A stretch of DNA of 64,000 bases from Magicicada septendecula. Its lineage: Eukaryota; Arthropoda; Insecta; Hemiptera; Cicadidae. Made by a program: the position numbers and the translations under genes. The notes under the pieces were generated by a model that saw only the letters and a list, made by a program, of their open reading frames with translations, did not search any database and was not told the DNA's origin. Location of the stretch: NCBI GenBank assembly GCA_034769895.1, contig JAWRYS010001482.1, positions 1 through 64,000 of the forward strand, given 5' to 3'. This document shows, piece by piece, positions 24,720 to 36,787 of this stretch; the stretch's first letter is position 1; every line of letters begins with the position of its first letter.

Positions 24720-27089
24720 GAGTGCGATAACGTGAGGTGGTATATGTTAGTGACCACAGTACTGTGGTTAAGGCTGAAGCAGTAAGTAGAAAGAAGTAGT
24801 TTCTATGGTAATATTTATTTCATTTCGAAAATGATTTTAAAAATAAATCTTAGAATATGGAAGTCATGTATGGTTCTCCATACCGATATTTTAATTTTGT
24901 AAATTAAAAAACTTTGAAAAATAATAATTTTGTTTGAGCCCAAAACAATTATGAATTAACTGACCAAACAATAAATCAAGATGATAAATTTTGAATAGCT
25001 AAAACATAAAAGTAAAACGTACCTTTATTTGGCATGAGGTCCTTGATAGAGATCAGCTCCTCGCATAACTCAGCTCCTTTGATGTCACTGTCATCCCCAT
25101 CTGAAAGGAGGTCTTCTAGGTCTTTGCATTTAACAAACAAGTCCTCTCTCTTGGGCAATTCATCAAGTTTAAAAAGAAACTCAACTTTTGACATTTTGGC
25201 CTTAAGCTGTTCGAACCTCTCTTGCACAGCCATTTGGGCAGTTTCAACAAGTGGTATAAAAAAGTCAACTCTAAAACGCTCTTGGGGGTCAATCGGTGCT
25301 TCATCATTAGCTTCGTAATCAAACTGCTTTTTCTTCCTTCCAACCCGGGGTGTTCTGAATTTTCCTTCGACTTCTAAATCTTCAGCCAACTCTTTGGCTT
25401 TCACTAAACAACTAACAAATCCATTTTCGCGAAAGTCTGTCAAAAAGTCCCCAACGGACTTCAAAATAGCTACAGCTTGAGGTAAGTTGACGATCTTTGC
25501 TTGCAATATCTTACTAGCAATGTTTATTTGAAACAGGACATCATACCATGCAGTCAATGACACTAAGAAACCAAAATCTTCAATTGTTTCGGACAAGGAA
25601 TTTGCCTCACTTCTAACCTTGTCTTCAAATGATGCATCCTCGTGCAGGTCCCAAAGTGCTTGTCGGATTTGCACAATCTGGTATCTTACTGCTTTGAGTG
25701 ATTCAATACGTGCTTCCCAGCGAGTTACACAAAGTTCTTTCAATGTGAGAGAAGGCCCAAATACTGATGACGCCTTATATGACTGTGACAGACTCTAACA
25801 ATTTGCTCCAACGTTTTGTTGATGAGCTAAAAAACACAAACAATCGTTGAATTGTTCCAAAAAGGGTAACTGATGGTACTGAGATTTTTGCGGCATCGCT
25901 TAGTACCAAGTTTAGGCTGTGACAGCCACATGGTACAAAAAAAGCTCTCTTGTTTTTTTCTAAAATTTGTTTTTGTAGTCCAGAGTGTTTTCCTTTCATA
26001 TTTGCCCCATTATCGTATCCCTGGCCTCTGCAATTAGAAATGTCCAAGTCGTACTCTTGCAGTTTTTTTAAGACTGTTTCTGACATTCCCTTCCCTGAAG
26101 TGTCTGTTATTTCAAAGAAATCTAGGAAACTTTCACAAATTTCAACTTTTTTCTCTTTTGTTTCATAAACGTACCTCAAAACAACAGAGAACTGTTCTTT
26201 CCTACTTAAATCGGGTGTGCAGTCGAGAATCAATGCATAGTATTTGGCTCCTTTAATTCTGCTTAGTATTTCTTCTCTTACTTTGTCTCCCATCAGACTC
26301 AATAATTCGTTTTGTATGTTTTCCCCCAAGTATGACAGACACCTTTGTTTTTCATTTGCCAATACTCTACATATATGATCTTTCATTACAGGATCAAATT
26401 GGGCAATTAGTTCAACAAGCCCTAAATAATTTCCATTGTCCTTTTTGTACAGGGTTTCATTTCTTCCTCGGAAAGCCATTTGGTGCTGGGCAAGAAATTG
26501 TGTTATGGCAAGAAGTCGTTTAAGAACATTCTGCCATCGTTCTTTTTCTTGGGCAATTATTTTCTGGTTTTCATCATCAATTGTTTTACCTGTGCTCAGT
26601 CTCCTTTCCGCCTCCACCCACCTTTCATAACACTAGGGGATTAGGGGAAGTTTCATGACGTGTCAGTATAGTTCCAATGTGCCTCCAGTCACAGTTTCCG
26701 CTTTGATCTGATAAAGTTTTATTGGAACGTGCAGTACTAAATATCTTACAACAAAAACAGTAAACACTATTGTTTTGTTGAGAATACAATAGCCAATGTC
26801 TCTTAACTTTTTCACCATTTGGAGCCAGCCGATAGTAAAATACATTAGACAATGACCTCTTTGTTCCATCTTTGGGATATCTCTCTAAATATGGAGAGAA
26901 CGGCCCTTCAGCTATAATGCAATCACGATCGTTTGGATTAAGATGTGTAGCCCATGTAGCAGGATCTTTTAATGGAAATGAAACTGTAACATCAACATCC
27001 GCCGAGCTGGGGCCACCATTTTCTTGCTCTTCCAATGAATGAGTTACAGTTACAGGTTCTTGACCTTGACAAGTTTCATCAGCTAGTTA

Positions 27090-28951
27090 AGGAAGTGCAG
27101 TGTAGTCAACTATAAAATAATAATCTTGTAATAATAGAGTATAAGTCATCTATTAACCAACATATAATAATTATAGTATAAGTAGGATAAGGAGTATATT
27201 GTTTTAATGTTAATGAAGAAATGTAATAAAGTTACATTGATATTCTTTAAAATGAGTTTATAAGGGAATATTAGGGCATAGTTAATTGTTCAATTTTGTT
27301 ATAGGTTTCTTTGTTAGTAATTATGTTGAGAATTATGTTAAACAAAACCATTCAAAACATGTAAAACTTCAGATACAGGCATGGACCTAAAAAGAGTTAT
27401 TAAATAATTATATAGTGTTAGATGATGATTAAATATAATTAAATGTTATGATTGAAGTTAGTTTGTTTCAGTAATAATGTTTATTAAAATATAAAATTAA
27501 CATAAATAACTATAAACCATTGTAATGAGTATAGGGTAGGTGAATTATGAACTCTAGGCATTAGGCCTATAACTGATAATCAGAAATTGGTGAAATTTCA
27601 GATAAAGCAAGAGCCATTGAGAAAATAAAGTGTATAATCTGTTTAGGTTTTATAATAATAGTGTAGGACACAAAACTGGATAGATAATAATTAGTTTAAA
27701 TGTAATTAACAAAAGAAAAACCAAATGAAAAAATAGTAATCTGTAATAATTTGACAAAAGGTAACTTTGTGTATATCAAAATAATTTGTAAACAAAGAGC
27801 AAACTAATGGTGTTATTGTATTTAATATTACAGGTAGTATAAAGAAGTTATAATAATTTAAAGATTTTTAATAATTTTGAATAGAAAAACGTTAGTTTGA
27901 TATAACAATGTTATAAATTATCAACCAATGGGAAATAGAGTTTGTGATGAGGTTGCCATAACAACGAACCCTTGTTGCAAGGAAACCGTTAATAAATTGT
28001 ATCATTCCATTATTAGAGTTTGAGTAGGGTGGATGTATGAAACCCACAAAGGAATAAAAAGAAGTAATTCAGCCAATTTTATCAAAAGTACTGATTAAGA
28101 AGATAAACTAAATCACAGTAATAGCACTGATAGTAAACCAATAAATAAATTCAACAAAAGAAATAAAAATTAACCAGGAAAAATTGCCGAAGAAGCCCAA
28201 GTGAAGGAATAACAACCCACTGAAGGAAGAAAATAGCTGAAAACGTAAATGAACCCTGGAACCAACCTTAACCAATAGGACTGAGGGAATTTAAACATCG
28301 TAACCAGATCATTAATGAAAATTGAACTTGGAATTCACCGAACTACCCAAGAAAGGACAAGCAGCAGTATTCGAGAGAAGTATTACCCAGGATAGCAGAG
28401 ATGATGAAGAGTTACCTAAGTATCTTTTAAATACGACTTCACTGAAAAACACCAGACAATCAACCATAAGTGAACTAAACTTTTAACACCACTTATCACT
28501 TTTAATAAAAACACTTGAACTTGATTTTAGTTAACCAACACCTCAATCTGAATAACAATATCAATCCAAATTTAATTTTTTAAGAAATATGTTTTAAAAA
28601 CGGAAAGTTTGATAACGGTAAATAACCTATAAAACACTAGTTCCCATATCGGTAATTTACCACTATAACTTAAGTATATCACCTGTTCTATAATATTTAT
28701 AAGGAATATTGTAAGATTTTGTACTTTTATTAGTCTGTATAACAACATTTTCTGTAGTCACAAGAACCTCGACCTGCGAATTAAATAAACGAAGAAAACT
28801 GAATTCCATAGCGGTGAGTCTACATACGGACGTAGCGGTCAGAATAGCCAACCGCGAATAAGTAAACATGCCGGCGCAAAAATAAGAATTATATTTTGAA
28901 GAAAATTGTAGAAACTGAACCCTATTAATAATTGTTAATAAAACTTAGTAC
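27090..28951. other. AT-rich stretch, probable 5' part of hAT-1, no gene seen
   Basis: No coding frame of note. An X-box-like palindrome (GTTGCCATAACAAC) sits at 27,952-27,965, upstream of the hAT-1 coding region. I could not find the right terminal inverted repeat of hAT-1 here. The stretch from 28,760 to 28,870 is slightly CpG-richer but unassigned. Confidence 0.4.
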
Positions 28952-29002
28952 AAACCTTAAACTACAAGCAGAATGATCACTGTTGCACACCACTATATAA
29001 AA

Positions 29003-29055
29003 ATTATCCCTATTAGCGCTTTCAAGCTTCACAGCTCATCGTCAGATCGGAATTG
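29003..29055 (-). ncRNA. Hammerhead ribozyme motif in the Penelope 3' region
   Basis: On the minus strand CUGACGA (29,045-29,039) is followed by a five-pair stem II with a GUGA loop, then GAAA (29,023-29,020) and GCGCUA. Cleavage is expected after A29,014. Helix III is three pairs without a loop. Helix I pairs 29,046-29,053 with 29,013-29,006 with one G.A mismatch and one G.U. All core residues are present. This fits the dimer-acting hammerheads described from Penelope-like retrotransposons. Confidence 0.75.
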
Positions 29056-29365
29056 AAAGAAATTATGTGAAAACAAACCCTTCACCACATCTCACCCCAC
29101 CCTGCTCACACACAACAAGCTATAATTCAAATGTCCCTTCCCCACCCCCTGAACCCTGTGCCTCCATCTGGACAGTTACATATTTTTCTAGCAAATTCCT
29201 TGTGTTTCAGTGTTGTGTGGTGTGTGTGTGTACATTCCTTTTAAACCTACCCTCTTCCTCTCCACACACACGTGGGTCAGTCACACACCCTTATTTTAAA
29301 ACATCCAATTAGTACTATGCAATTTAATTCTTAATCTTATCTATCTGTCCTCTATCATTTACTTC

Positions 29366-31015
29366 TTAATTTATGTTATAAAATATTTCTTCATTATCAA
29401 ATTTAATTTTAATATTAATTAAATTGTCTAACCCCTTTTCTCTTTCTTTCAATATTTCTAACTCCTCTCTAAGCTTCCTTTCAACTGTGTTATTTACTAC
29501 TTTTACAATTTCGTAGTCTTCCAAAGGATTAACAAACTTATGGTTGTCTTCTATGAAATGTCTTGCATATAACGAATTGGTTGTTCTATTACCTTCTCCA
29601 CGTTTGTGGTCAGACAACCTGCTCACGAATTTTTGTTCTGTCTCACCTAGGTACACTTTGTTGCAGTCTTTACATTTTAATTTATAAATTCAGCTTTTCT
29701 GTAATACTGGAATTTTTTCTATATTTTTATTCCTTATCTTATCAAATACCGTTTCACATTTTTTAATAGCTATATCTACTCCGTATTTATTAAAACATTT
29801 TATAATTTTTCTAGTATGTGAACCTATGTATGTCAATGACCCTGCATAATTCTTTTGTTCTGGTTCTATTTTAGCTTTTTGTATGTTAACCCTTTTCATA
29901 ACTTTATCCACTATGTTGGTGTTATAATTATTATTCCTTACAATTCCCTTTATCATTTTTAACTCCCTATCTTTTGATTCGGTCTCTTTTAAACACTTCT
30001 GAGCTCTGTAACAAAATGAATTGATTGCCGCCATTTTATATCTATAAGGGTGGTAAGACTCTCTTGGTATAATTATATCAGAATACGACTCTTTCCTAAA
30101 TATCCCAAACTGTAGTTTCTCATTATCTTTAATTTCTATGTTTAAATCTAAGTAATTTATTTTCTTACCTCCTATCTCTTCTTTAAATTGTAAGTTTATA
30201 TCCTTATTATTTATCTCATTTACTCATGCACTTCTTTTATGCTTCCTTCCCAAATTACTAATACATCATCAACGTATCTAGACCATAATTTTATATTGTC
30301 TTTATACTTAGTGGAACTTATTAATTGCTTTTCAAAATCATTCATGTATATTTCTGCAAGAATAGGGGATAATGAAGACCCCATAGGTAAACCTTTTTTC
30401 TGTATAAAACTTGTTATTAAACCTAAAATAGTTCTGATTTACACATTCTTTAATTACTTTAATCAACTGCTTTTTATTTCTGTATTCTCCCATATTATTT
30501 TCGTTTATTAACTTAATAACTTTATTTACTGTGATATTGGTAAACATGTCCTTAACATCCAGTGATATCAATTCTGTATTTACATTAATTCTATTAAATT
30601 CTATTATTACATTTTCTAATTTTTCTAACAATTTTACATTATTCTCTATATTGTATTTTGTCCCAAATTCATATTTCTCTTTCAGTACTCTGCTAACTTC
30701 CTTTGATAATTTATAAATAGGTGCATTAATAAAAGAAACAATCGGTCTAATTGGTTTTCCTTCTTTATGTATCTTAACCTGACTTTTAAAAGTTGGTGCT
30801 GTTGGATTACTTTCCAATAAATACTTTTTCTTACTTTCTTCTATAAATGTTATCTGTTTCATCATTTGTTTTATCCTTGACTGGTACTTACTTGTATAAT
30901 CATACTTTATTTCCTTATATGGTCCTTCACTTATAAATTCTTCCGTTTTTATATAGTGGTGTGCAACAGTGATCATTCTGCTTGTGATTTCAACCACTAA
31001 CACAACTTTCTTCAT
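29366..31015 (-). pseudogene. Penelope-like reverse transcriptase with GIY-YIG endonuclease, broken
   Basis: Read from 31,015 downward, the RT fingers are KIHKEGKPIRPIVSF and the palm motif A region is SLDVKDMFTNI. After a frame change near 30,410 come GLPMGSSLSPILAE and the catalytic YVDD. The thumb-like region follows, then a linker with NYAGSLTYIGSHTRK. The C-terminal GIY-YIG nuclease (29,720-29,366) has a CxxC pair before VYLGETEQKF and the HKRGEG segment. Lesions are the frameshift inside the RT, a disruption near 30,220 and an in-frame TGA at 29,690-29,692. The N-terminal domain upstream of the RT is missing, so the copy is 5'-truncated as well as inactive. Confidence 0.85.
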
Positions 31016-31199
31016 TAAACCTTAAACTGTATGTTTGATTTTATTCAACAAAATATAAATTTTTGAGCAAAAAATATAGAATAATTAACTTTACAATTTC
31101 GATTTACGGCGGAGAGTTGGCCAACCAGACGTAGAGGCAGTAAATTCGAATTAGAACGACCGAACGGGTGAGTAGACATTCGACATTCGTAAGTATTTA

Positions 31200-32275
31200 A
31201 AACCCAGTAGAGAAGGCTCGTTACAACAGATACTGAAGTAGGAACAACATCTTTGTCCAATTCTTCAACAACTGATTTAACACTATTGAAATTATCTGCA
31301 TAATATAACATTGCAGAAAGCCAAGTCCCCTAGTGAGTGACAATGGATGCTGGTGGTAATGGAAGGTTAGGATTTTTGTTTTTGAAAAAAACGTTTGGCA
31401 TACGGGATTTAACATACATTTTCTCTCCATTTTATACTAATCTGTCCGCATTAGGATTCAAGATTCAGATAGTCTTACACACTCTGTCTTGAGTGTACAC
31501 AACACAGGTAGTGTGTATCAAAGGGCTAACACAAAGGCCTTTTGATGCTTTATTCATATGAATCAGAAATAAAAAGGAATATATTATTGTACTTAATACC
31601 CTTGGCCACATCAAATATATACTTTTGTTGAACAACCTAGTGACTGTAATATGATATGGTGCTGACATTTCTTTTCAAGCAATCAAAAATGAAAGTTCGG
31701 AAACTACTTTCTCATTTTTAAGCACACTAATAACTACATTTACCACTTTTCTTCTTGTCAAGTCTGTAGTTTCATCAATATTTACCCACATTTTATCATT
31801 TTCACACGCAGCTTTGATATGTTCTAATGTTTCTTCATAGGAGTTTGGAAGATAGTGCTTTCTTAAAGTAGACTCATCCGGAGGATCCAAGTTTGTATAC
31901 TTCACGAGAAAATTTCTAAGCACTGGATTGTTTACTTTGTGTAGAGCAATGTCTGCTGAAATGAAAGCTCTGCACAAATCAGAATAAAATTCATAACACT
32001 TCATAGGCTCTGAATATGAGGAGAGGGAGGATCCTGTTTCACCTAAAATAACTTGTTTTGAACTAGAACATGAAGCTGCAGCGATATGTTTGTTGCCGGA
32101 TAGATGTTGCATAACTTACTTTTATGGATTTTTGACAATGCTGGCAGTATATCTGAACTGAATATACCTTTAAATTCTTTAACATACTGCTGTATTCAGG
32201 CACTTTCACTATGTTTACATTTTCCATTCTACTGAGCACTGTACACAGTGCAACAAAAACACTATCATTTAACAC
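31200..32275 (-). pseudogene. hAT-3: degenerate CGGBP1-like hAT transposase
   Basis: The N-terminal region (32,275-32,080) preserves a BED-like zinc-binding pattern split over two frames (CQHCQKS, then HLSGNKH). The longest piece (32,112-31,675) matches the CGGBP1-like hAT family in phrases such as FYSDLCRAFISADI, DESTLRKHYLP and MWVNIDETTDL. The second half continues with stops and frame changes to about 31,200 (VTRLFNKS, then ALYYADNFNSVK-like sequence near 31,310). The C-terminal dimerisation region was not found. The Penelope element ends less than 200 bp further along. Confidence 0.7.
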
Positions 32276-34559
32276 AAGAACTCATGTACATGACAACAAA
32301 TTTCACTCTTCATTGTGACTACATCACTATTTGCAAAAATTGCCAGGAGTTGCTAGTTATGTTACTTAACCTTGTATGCAGTAATAGGGGAATAAATTCT
32401 TTGTATGTTTATACTTAGGGCCACTTGAACATAAAACTTTGCCAATTTGTAATAGCCACACCTATCAAGAGTTTGGTCTGGCACCATAGTTATGTGGTCA
32501 GAAATATATGATACTAGGAAATGCATGTTTTATATACGAACAACAGGCACTCGACTGAGCAAACCAAAACATAATCACTCGTTCTCTTACAAAAGTGAAG
32601 CACGTAGAAGTTACACCATTATTATGCTACAGTGCGTATGGCACGTGGAGGTTATTCTCAAAAAACTTAACATTGAAGTGTTAAAAATATGTGTTAATAG
32701 CCTATTTATGAAAAATATTTAATTACATATAAAAATATTTATTATCATAAAAATATGATCCCTAGTAAATAGGTTATTGTATATTCCTTGAAAATGATCT
32801 AACTGACTGAACTGATTGTCATTGTTATTACACAATAATGAATAAATTTATGAAATATTACTAAATTTTATTATTTAAAAACTATTCTCAGAAGATGTTA
32901 CTTTTTCAAAATATTTATTACCAGTAGCGGTACTGTTGTGTTTACTAAAAGTACAGACAAAACAAATTGTTTTTGTAAGAAATCTCATATATTTTGAGGT
33001 ATAGTTGTTTATTACACTTAACAGTCTGCGAAAGCCATCATGTCTTCCTCCTGTGTTTATACCTTAATAAAATTAATGCTAGCGTTTACATTATAAGAAC
33101 TGATGTATGAAAGAAAGCAAGAACTGTTTAAAAAGACACGACCAGTGTATTTAGTATGAGATTCTAAGTGGCATTATTGTTCTTAGTGGTTTGTAAACAG
33201 ATGTAAAATTTTATGTTTTTAAGTGTAACATTTTTTTTTACAATTTGGTTGAATATTTCTGGTTGTAAACAAATTAATTAACATGTGTTTATATGGAATA
33301 ATTAGCAGTTAGCTTCATGAAAAGAATGATTTAACATTTGTTAATTCAATTATGAGCAACTTCAAAAAATTAACTTGTCTGGTTTTAAAGACCAGTGAAC
33401 CATCACAACAACTTCATTTAAAAATTGTAGTTTAAACTACAAATTTTCTGTACATATTAAACAATGAATATGCGCAGTCAAAATTCAGTAGCACCTGCTA
33501 TTTACAAGAAAGTGCTCAAATCACTTGTATGTCCAATTTCTCCTCCTCCTCCTCCTCCTCCTCCTCCTCCTTCTTCTTCTTCTTCTTCTTCTTTTCCATC
33601 AGGCACCTCAAATGAAACACATCCATATCACCTATAGACCTTCCTAGGTCTGGTCTTGCTCTACTTCTGTGTCCAATATGCTGTTATTGCCTACTACCAT
33701 TTGGCATCCTATTCAGATGAGCAATCCATATCAGTTAGATTTCTCCAGTGCAATCTTGAATGTTCAAAACTTTAAATTCTCTGTATATCACTTCATTGTA
33801 AAGGCTATCTCTTTGTGTGCTGCATTGCATGAATGCCATCTCCCATGCCTGTGTTTTACTATGATGTTTTTTAATTAGAACATCATAAGTTTCGGAAGTA
33901 TACAGAAACGTCCATCGCCTTATAAAAATTTGGCTGAGCGTCTTTCCTTGTTTGATTTCAAAGTATAAAAAACTGAAGACAGACTGTTTAACCATTCACT
34001 TTTCGGAATTAACTGCAAATGAATTAACTATGAAGAAGTAAGAAGGGCTGGTACAGAACATAACACCGTTTTGAATCACTTGTAGTCTGAATACTTGAAT
34101 ATATTTAATTTACAAACATTCCAGTTAAATGCATCAAAATAGATACCTATATAATACAATTACAATCATAAAAATGTGTAATGTAATTTCTACCAAAGAG
34201 GTTTCTGTTCTATTAAGTTAAGCATGTGACTTTTTATTTTAATGTTAGGCCTCTATGCACCGTAGTCTTGATTCTGTAAAAACGTGATGCCAATAATCAT
34301 TTTAATACTGCGTAAGTTTAGAAGACTAGCGGGACTTATGTGAATTTTTCAAACGGAATTTTGTTAATCATTACCAATCAACTCTTTCATAAGAATTACG
34401 AAGACGCATACAAGAGGTCAGGTGTAGGCTACATGTTTCTCTGTAGGTCGTTCGTTTTGCAATGCCCTTCGCTTTACATGCAGGGTCGTTCAGCAATTGC
34501 ATACGCTGCATTTTCCGTAGCATTCAAAATTAATTACGGTACGTAAAAAACGCGTTTAG
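32276..34559. other. Non-coding AT-rich stretch with a (TCC)n(TCT)n microsatellite
   Basis: No credible gene on either strand. A pyrimidine microsatellite lies at 33,539-33,594: about nine TCC units, then about seven TCT units. The rest is unassigned. Confidence 0.5.
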
Positions 34560-34656
34560 TATGAAACCAGTGGCGGCTCGTGGCTGTAAAGTTAGGTGAA
34601 GAGCTAGTAGGAAAATAATTATATTTACACATGATTATCTTAATAATTAAACTCAC

Positions 34657-36787
34657 CTATTTCTTGTATACCAAATCGATCCTTCGGTCCTTTAAGGCGG
34701 CAAACTTGTCAGTAATGTCTTCATAGAATGGCTGTTTCTTCATTAACTGCAGTAGAACTTCTTTCTGAATTGCAATATTCCCCAATGAAGAAAGTCTCTC
34801 TTCTGAAATTGCATTCCTGAGGTATGTTTTTATACGTTTAAGACAAGAAAAGCTTCTTTCCGCAAATGCTGTAATAGAGGAGATGGACAGAATAAGGGAG
34901 AACAATTTATAAGCGTCCTTATCCTCATGAACCATTTCGAACATCTTTTCGGTGGAAATCTGTCTGCACTTCTCATCGGCATATAAAATAGACAGTTCGT
35001 TTCTTAAGCGATGTGTCTTGGGGAACACAGATCCAAAGAAATTTTGCACGTTTTCAAGTGCACTAGAAGGAAAGCATGTGCGGTATTCTTCAAATTTTGT
35101 GGTATCAGCAAGGCAAACAAATTAATTTTTTCACAATCGCGAAATCTCTCATCCATTTCCATCAAAATGTGGTCCAAAATTTCATAATATAAGGCTTGAT
35201 AAATCTGAACACATTCATCCTGAGGCAGGGAGCTGTACTCTCGTGTGAGGCGCATATCCGTCATTTTCCTGGTATTTTCAAAGATAACTGAAAAATACTG
35301 TTCGTCCCGCTTGTTTCTTAGCATGTCACAAGTAGTCCTTATTTTTGATATGCAGTAGTTAACATCCAATGACCTCTTTTGCAAAACATCAAACAAGACA
35401 TCTGTCAAACAAAATATGTCATGAAACACTACTGCCAGAAATAAGAATTCAAAACTGTTCATGTCGTGAAGAAAACCTCTGGCAAGTTGAGTAGAATTAT
35501 CGTCGGACTGTTCACAGCAAACTATGGTTTCGAAAACCTCTTTCAACTTTTCCCAGTCGTCCACAATTAAACTCAATAATTTCGAGTTGGAGCTCCAGCG
35601 AACAGATGTTACAGTTGGAATGCGTGGTCCCGATGCAGAAGTAGTTGCGTAGGTTCTCTTCGCTGAGTGATGGAAAAAGGTAGGAATTCCAGTAATAGAA
35701 GAAAAAAATATACGACACTTTCGTATTTTTTTGCAACTCTGTTGTAAGACTAGATTTAGGCGGTGTGCCAAACAGTGCACAAATACTGCAAGAGGAGCTT
35801 TCTCCTTAATTTTTTTCTGGAGTCCATTTAAATGGCCATACATCACGCTTGCACCATCGTAACACTGTCCTACTAATTTGTGTTCGTAGCCAAATGGTCT
35901 CAAGAGTTTGTCCAATGATCTGTCGGCACTGACATCATAGAAACCTAAGAAACGCTCCACTGAAGATCCATCAGCATTAACGAACCTCACTATTACAGAA
36001 CACTGAGACACCTGTGTAATATCTGTCGTATCATCTACCTGAACAGAAAAAAAAACCAGCAGTTTCCAATTCAGTTTTTACAAAATCATTGATGTAGTCT
36101 GAAATGCACTCGATTAGTTCATTTTGTATACTTTTTGATTCGCCATGAACACACTTTTTATCTTAGAATACTGGTTTTGTATTTCTACAGGACTCCTTGA
36201 TACCAGCAACCTCAACAGTTCCTTAAAATTCCCACGATTTATTGAGTCTGTTGTTTCATTGTGGCCGCGAAATGCTAATTCTTGCTTACTTAAATAGAGT
36301 ACTGCATCAATCACTAACTGTAGGAAAAGTCTGTTCAAACGTACATTTTCATTGAATTGCATAGTATACAGTCTAGCATTTTCCTTCAGGGCATCTGAAA
36401 TTGTGTTTCGATTTCTTTCGAAAGTTTTCAAATTTTCCTGGCACTTTATATGCTCTGCCGAATCTGAGTGTTTGTGTAACGATCATTCAACAAAGAAACA
36501 AATCCTTCTCTACTCCAAACGTTGCTTTTATTGCTAAAAAGCAAGCATGGCCAACAAAACAATTTCTATAGAGTTGGAGAAGAGCACAACCACAGAAATT
36601 CCCTAAACCACGACCGTTTGAAACTAAGATTATAGCATTTACCTGAATATTTCACTTCTTTTGTACCACATATTTGTAGAGATTCAGTAGGGCGCCCACA
36701 ATTTAAAACTTCCTTCGTATCTTCGTCTTTCCAACGTGAAAATGATGTTTCTAATAAAACACACACTATATCATAAACAGGATTCAT
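34657..36787 (-). pseudogene. hAT-2 transposase (TTF zinc finger, DUF4371-like core, hAT dimerisation), frameshifted
   Basis: Pieces from 36,787 down to 34,657 give the expected order. The TTF-type domain has SFKRSWFREF and, in a shifted frame near 36,550, KLFCWPCLLFS. Then come the ELAFRGHNET segment, the core (from VDDTTDITQ near 36,030, including EHKLVGQCYDGASVM), and the C-terminal dimerisation region ITAFAERSFSCLKRIKTYLR. Lesions include frame changes between the first and second pieces, a slip in a nine-T run near 36,050, and a frameshift at about 35,045. It is related to hAT-1 but clearly diverged from it. Confidence 0.88.

Larger units (their letters stand above)
19196..24893. mobile_element. 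Composite insertion: two circularly permuted copies of a 2.85 kb unit, head to head
   Basis: Name the segments of one unit A (160 bp repeat array), B (hammerhead motif), C, D (Helitron) and E. The plus strand then reads A-B-C-D-E followed by inverted A, E, D, C, B. Segment A is 19,196-20,230 with its inverted copy at 22,025-23,050. Segments B-E are 20,231-22,024 with their inverted copy at 23,051-24,893. One copy starts at A and the other, read on its own strand, starts at B. They are therefore circular permutations of one unit, as from a tandem or circular template. No reverse transcriptase or transposase is encoded. The hammerhead motif points to Penelope-like or retrozyme-like ancestry, by inference. 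Confidence 0.68.
19159..25022 (-). other. hAT-1 intron hosting a 5.7 kb composite insertion
   Basis: The intron runs from the GTACGT donor to the TTTTAG acceptor and splices codons exactly (AAA G|GC GGG AAA). Only about 35 bp at the acceptor side and 130 bp at the donor side are native intron; the rest is the composite insertion. Because it sits in an intron, the insertion would not by itself destroy the reading frame. Confidence 0.72.
18860..27089 (-). pseudogene. hAT-1: ZMYM1/TTF-type hAT transposase, intron-containing and disrupted
   Basis: Exon pieces on the minus strand give the order expected for ZMYM1-like hAT transposases. The N-terminal part (27,035-26,625) has the DRDCIIAEGPF region and the Cys pair of the TTF-type zinc-binding domain (YCFCCKIFS). 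The RNase-H-like core follows (26,617-24,976), with LAQHQMAFRG and YALILDCTPDLS. The hAT dimerisation region is at 19,158-18,860 (SVASAERSFSKLKLIKTYLR). A donor (AAAG|GTACGT at 25,022) and an acceptor (TTTTAG|GC at 19,159) join the last two pieces in frame. A further acceptor (TTAACTAG) near 27,090 implies another upstream exon. Lesions: frameshifts near 26,620 and 25,760, and an in-frame TGA at 19,073-19,075. The left end may be CAGGGCTGGCC at 18,230; no right terminal repeat was found. Confidence 0.82.
28964..31016 (-). mobile_element. Penelope-like element with 12 bp target duplication and inverted repeats
   Basis: The element is bracketed by direct repeats AAACCTTAAACT at 28,952-28,963 and 31,017-31,028. 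A perfect 40 bp inverted repeat lies at its left edge (28,964-29,003) and near its right end (30,946-30,985), a fold-back arrangement known for Penelope-like elements. It encodes a broken reverse transcriptase plus GIY-YIG protein and carries a hammerhead motif near its 3' terminus. About 300 bp of pyrimidine-rich sequence (29,060-29,340) separates the ribozyme from the coding end. Confidence 0.85.
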
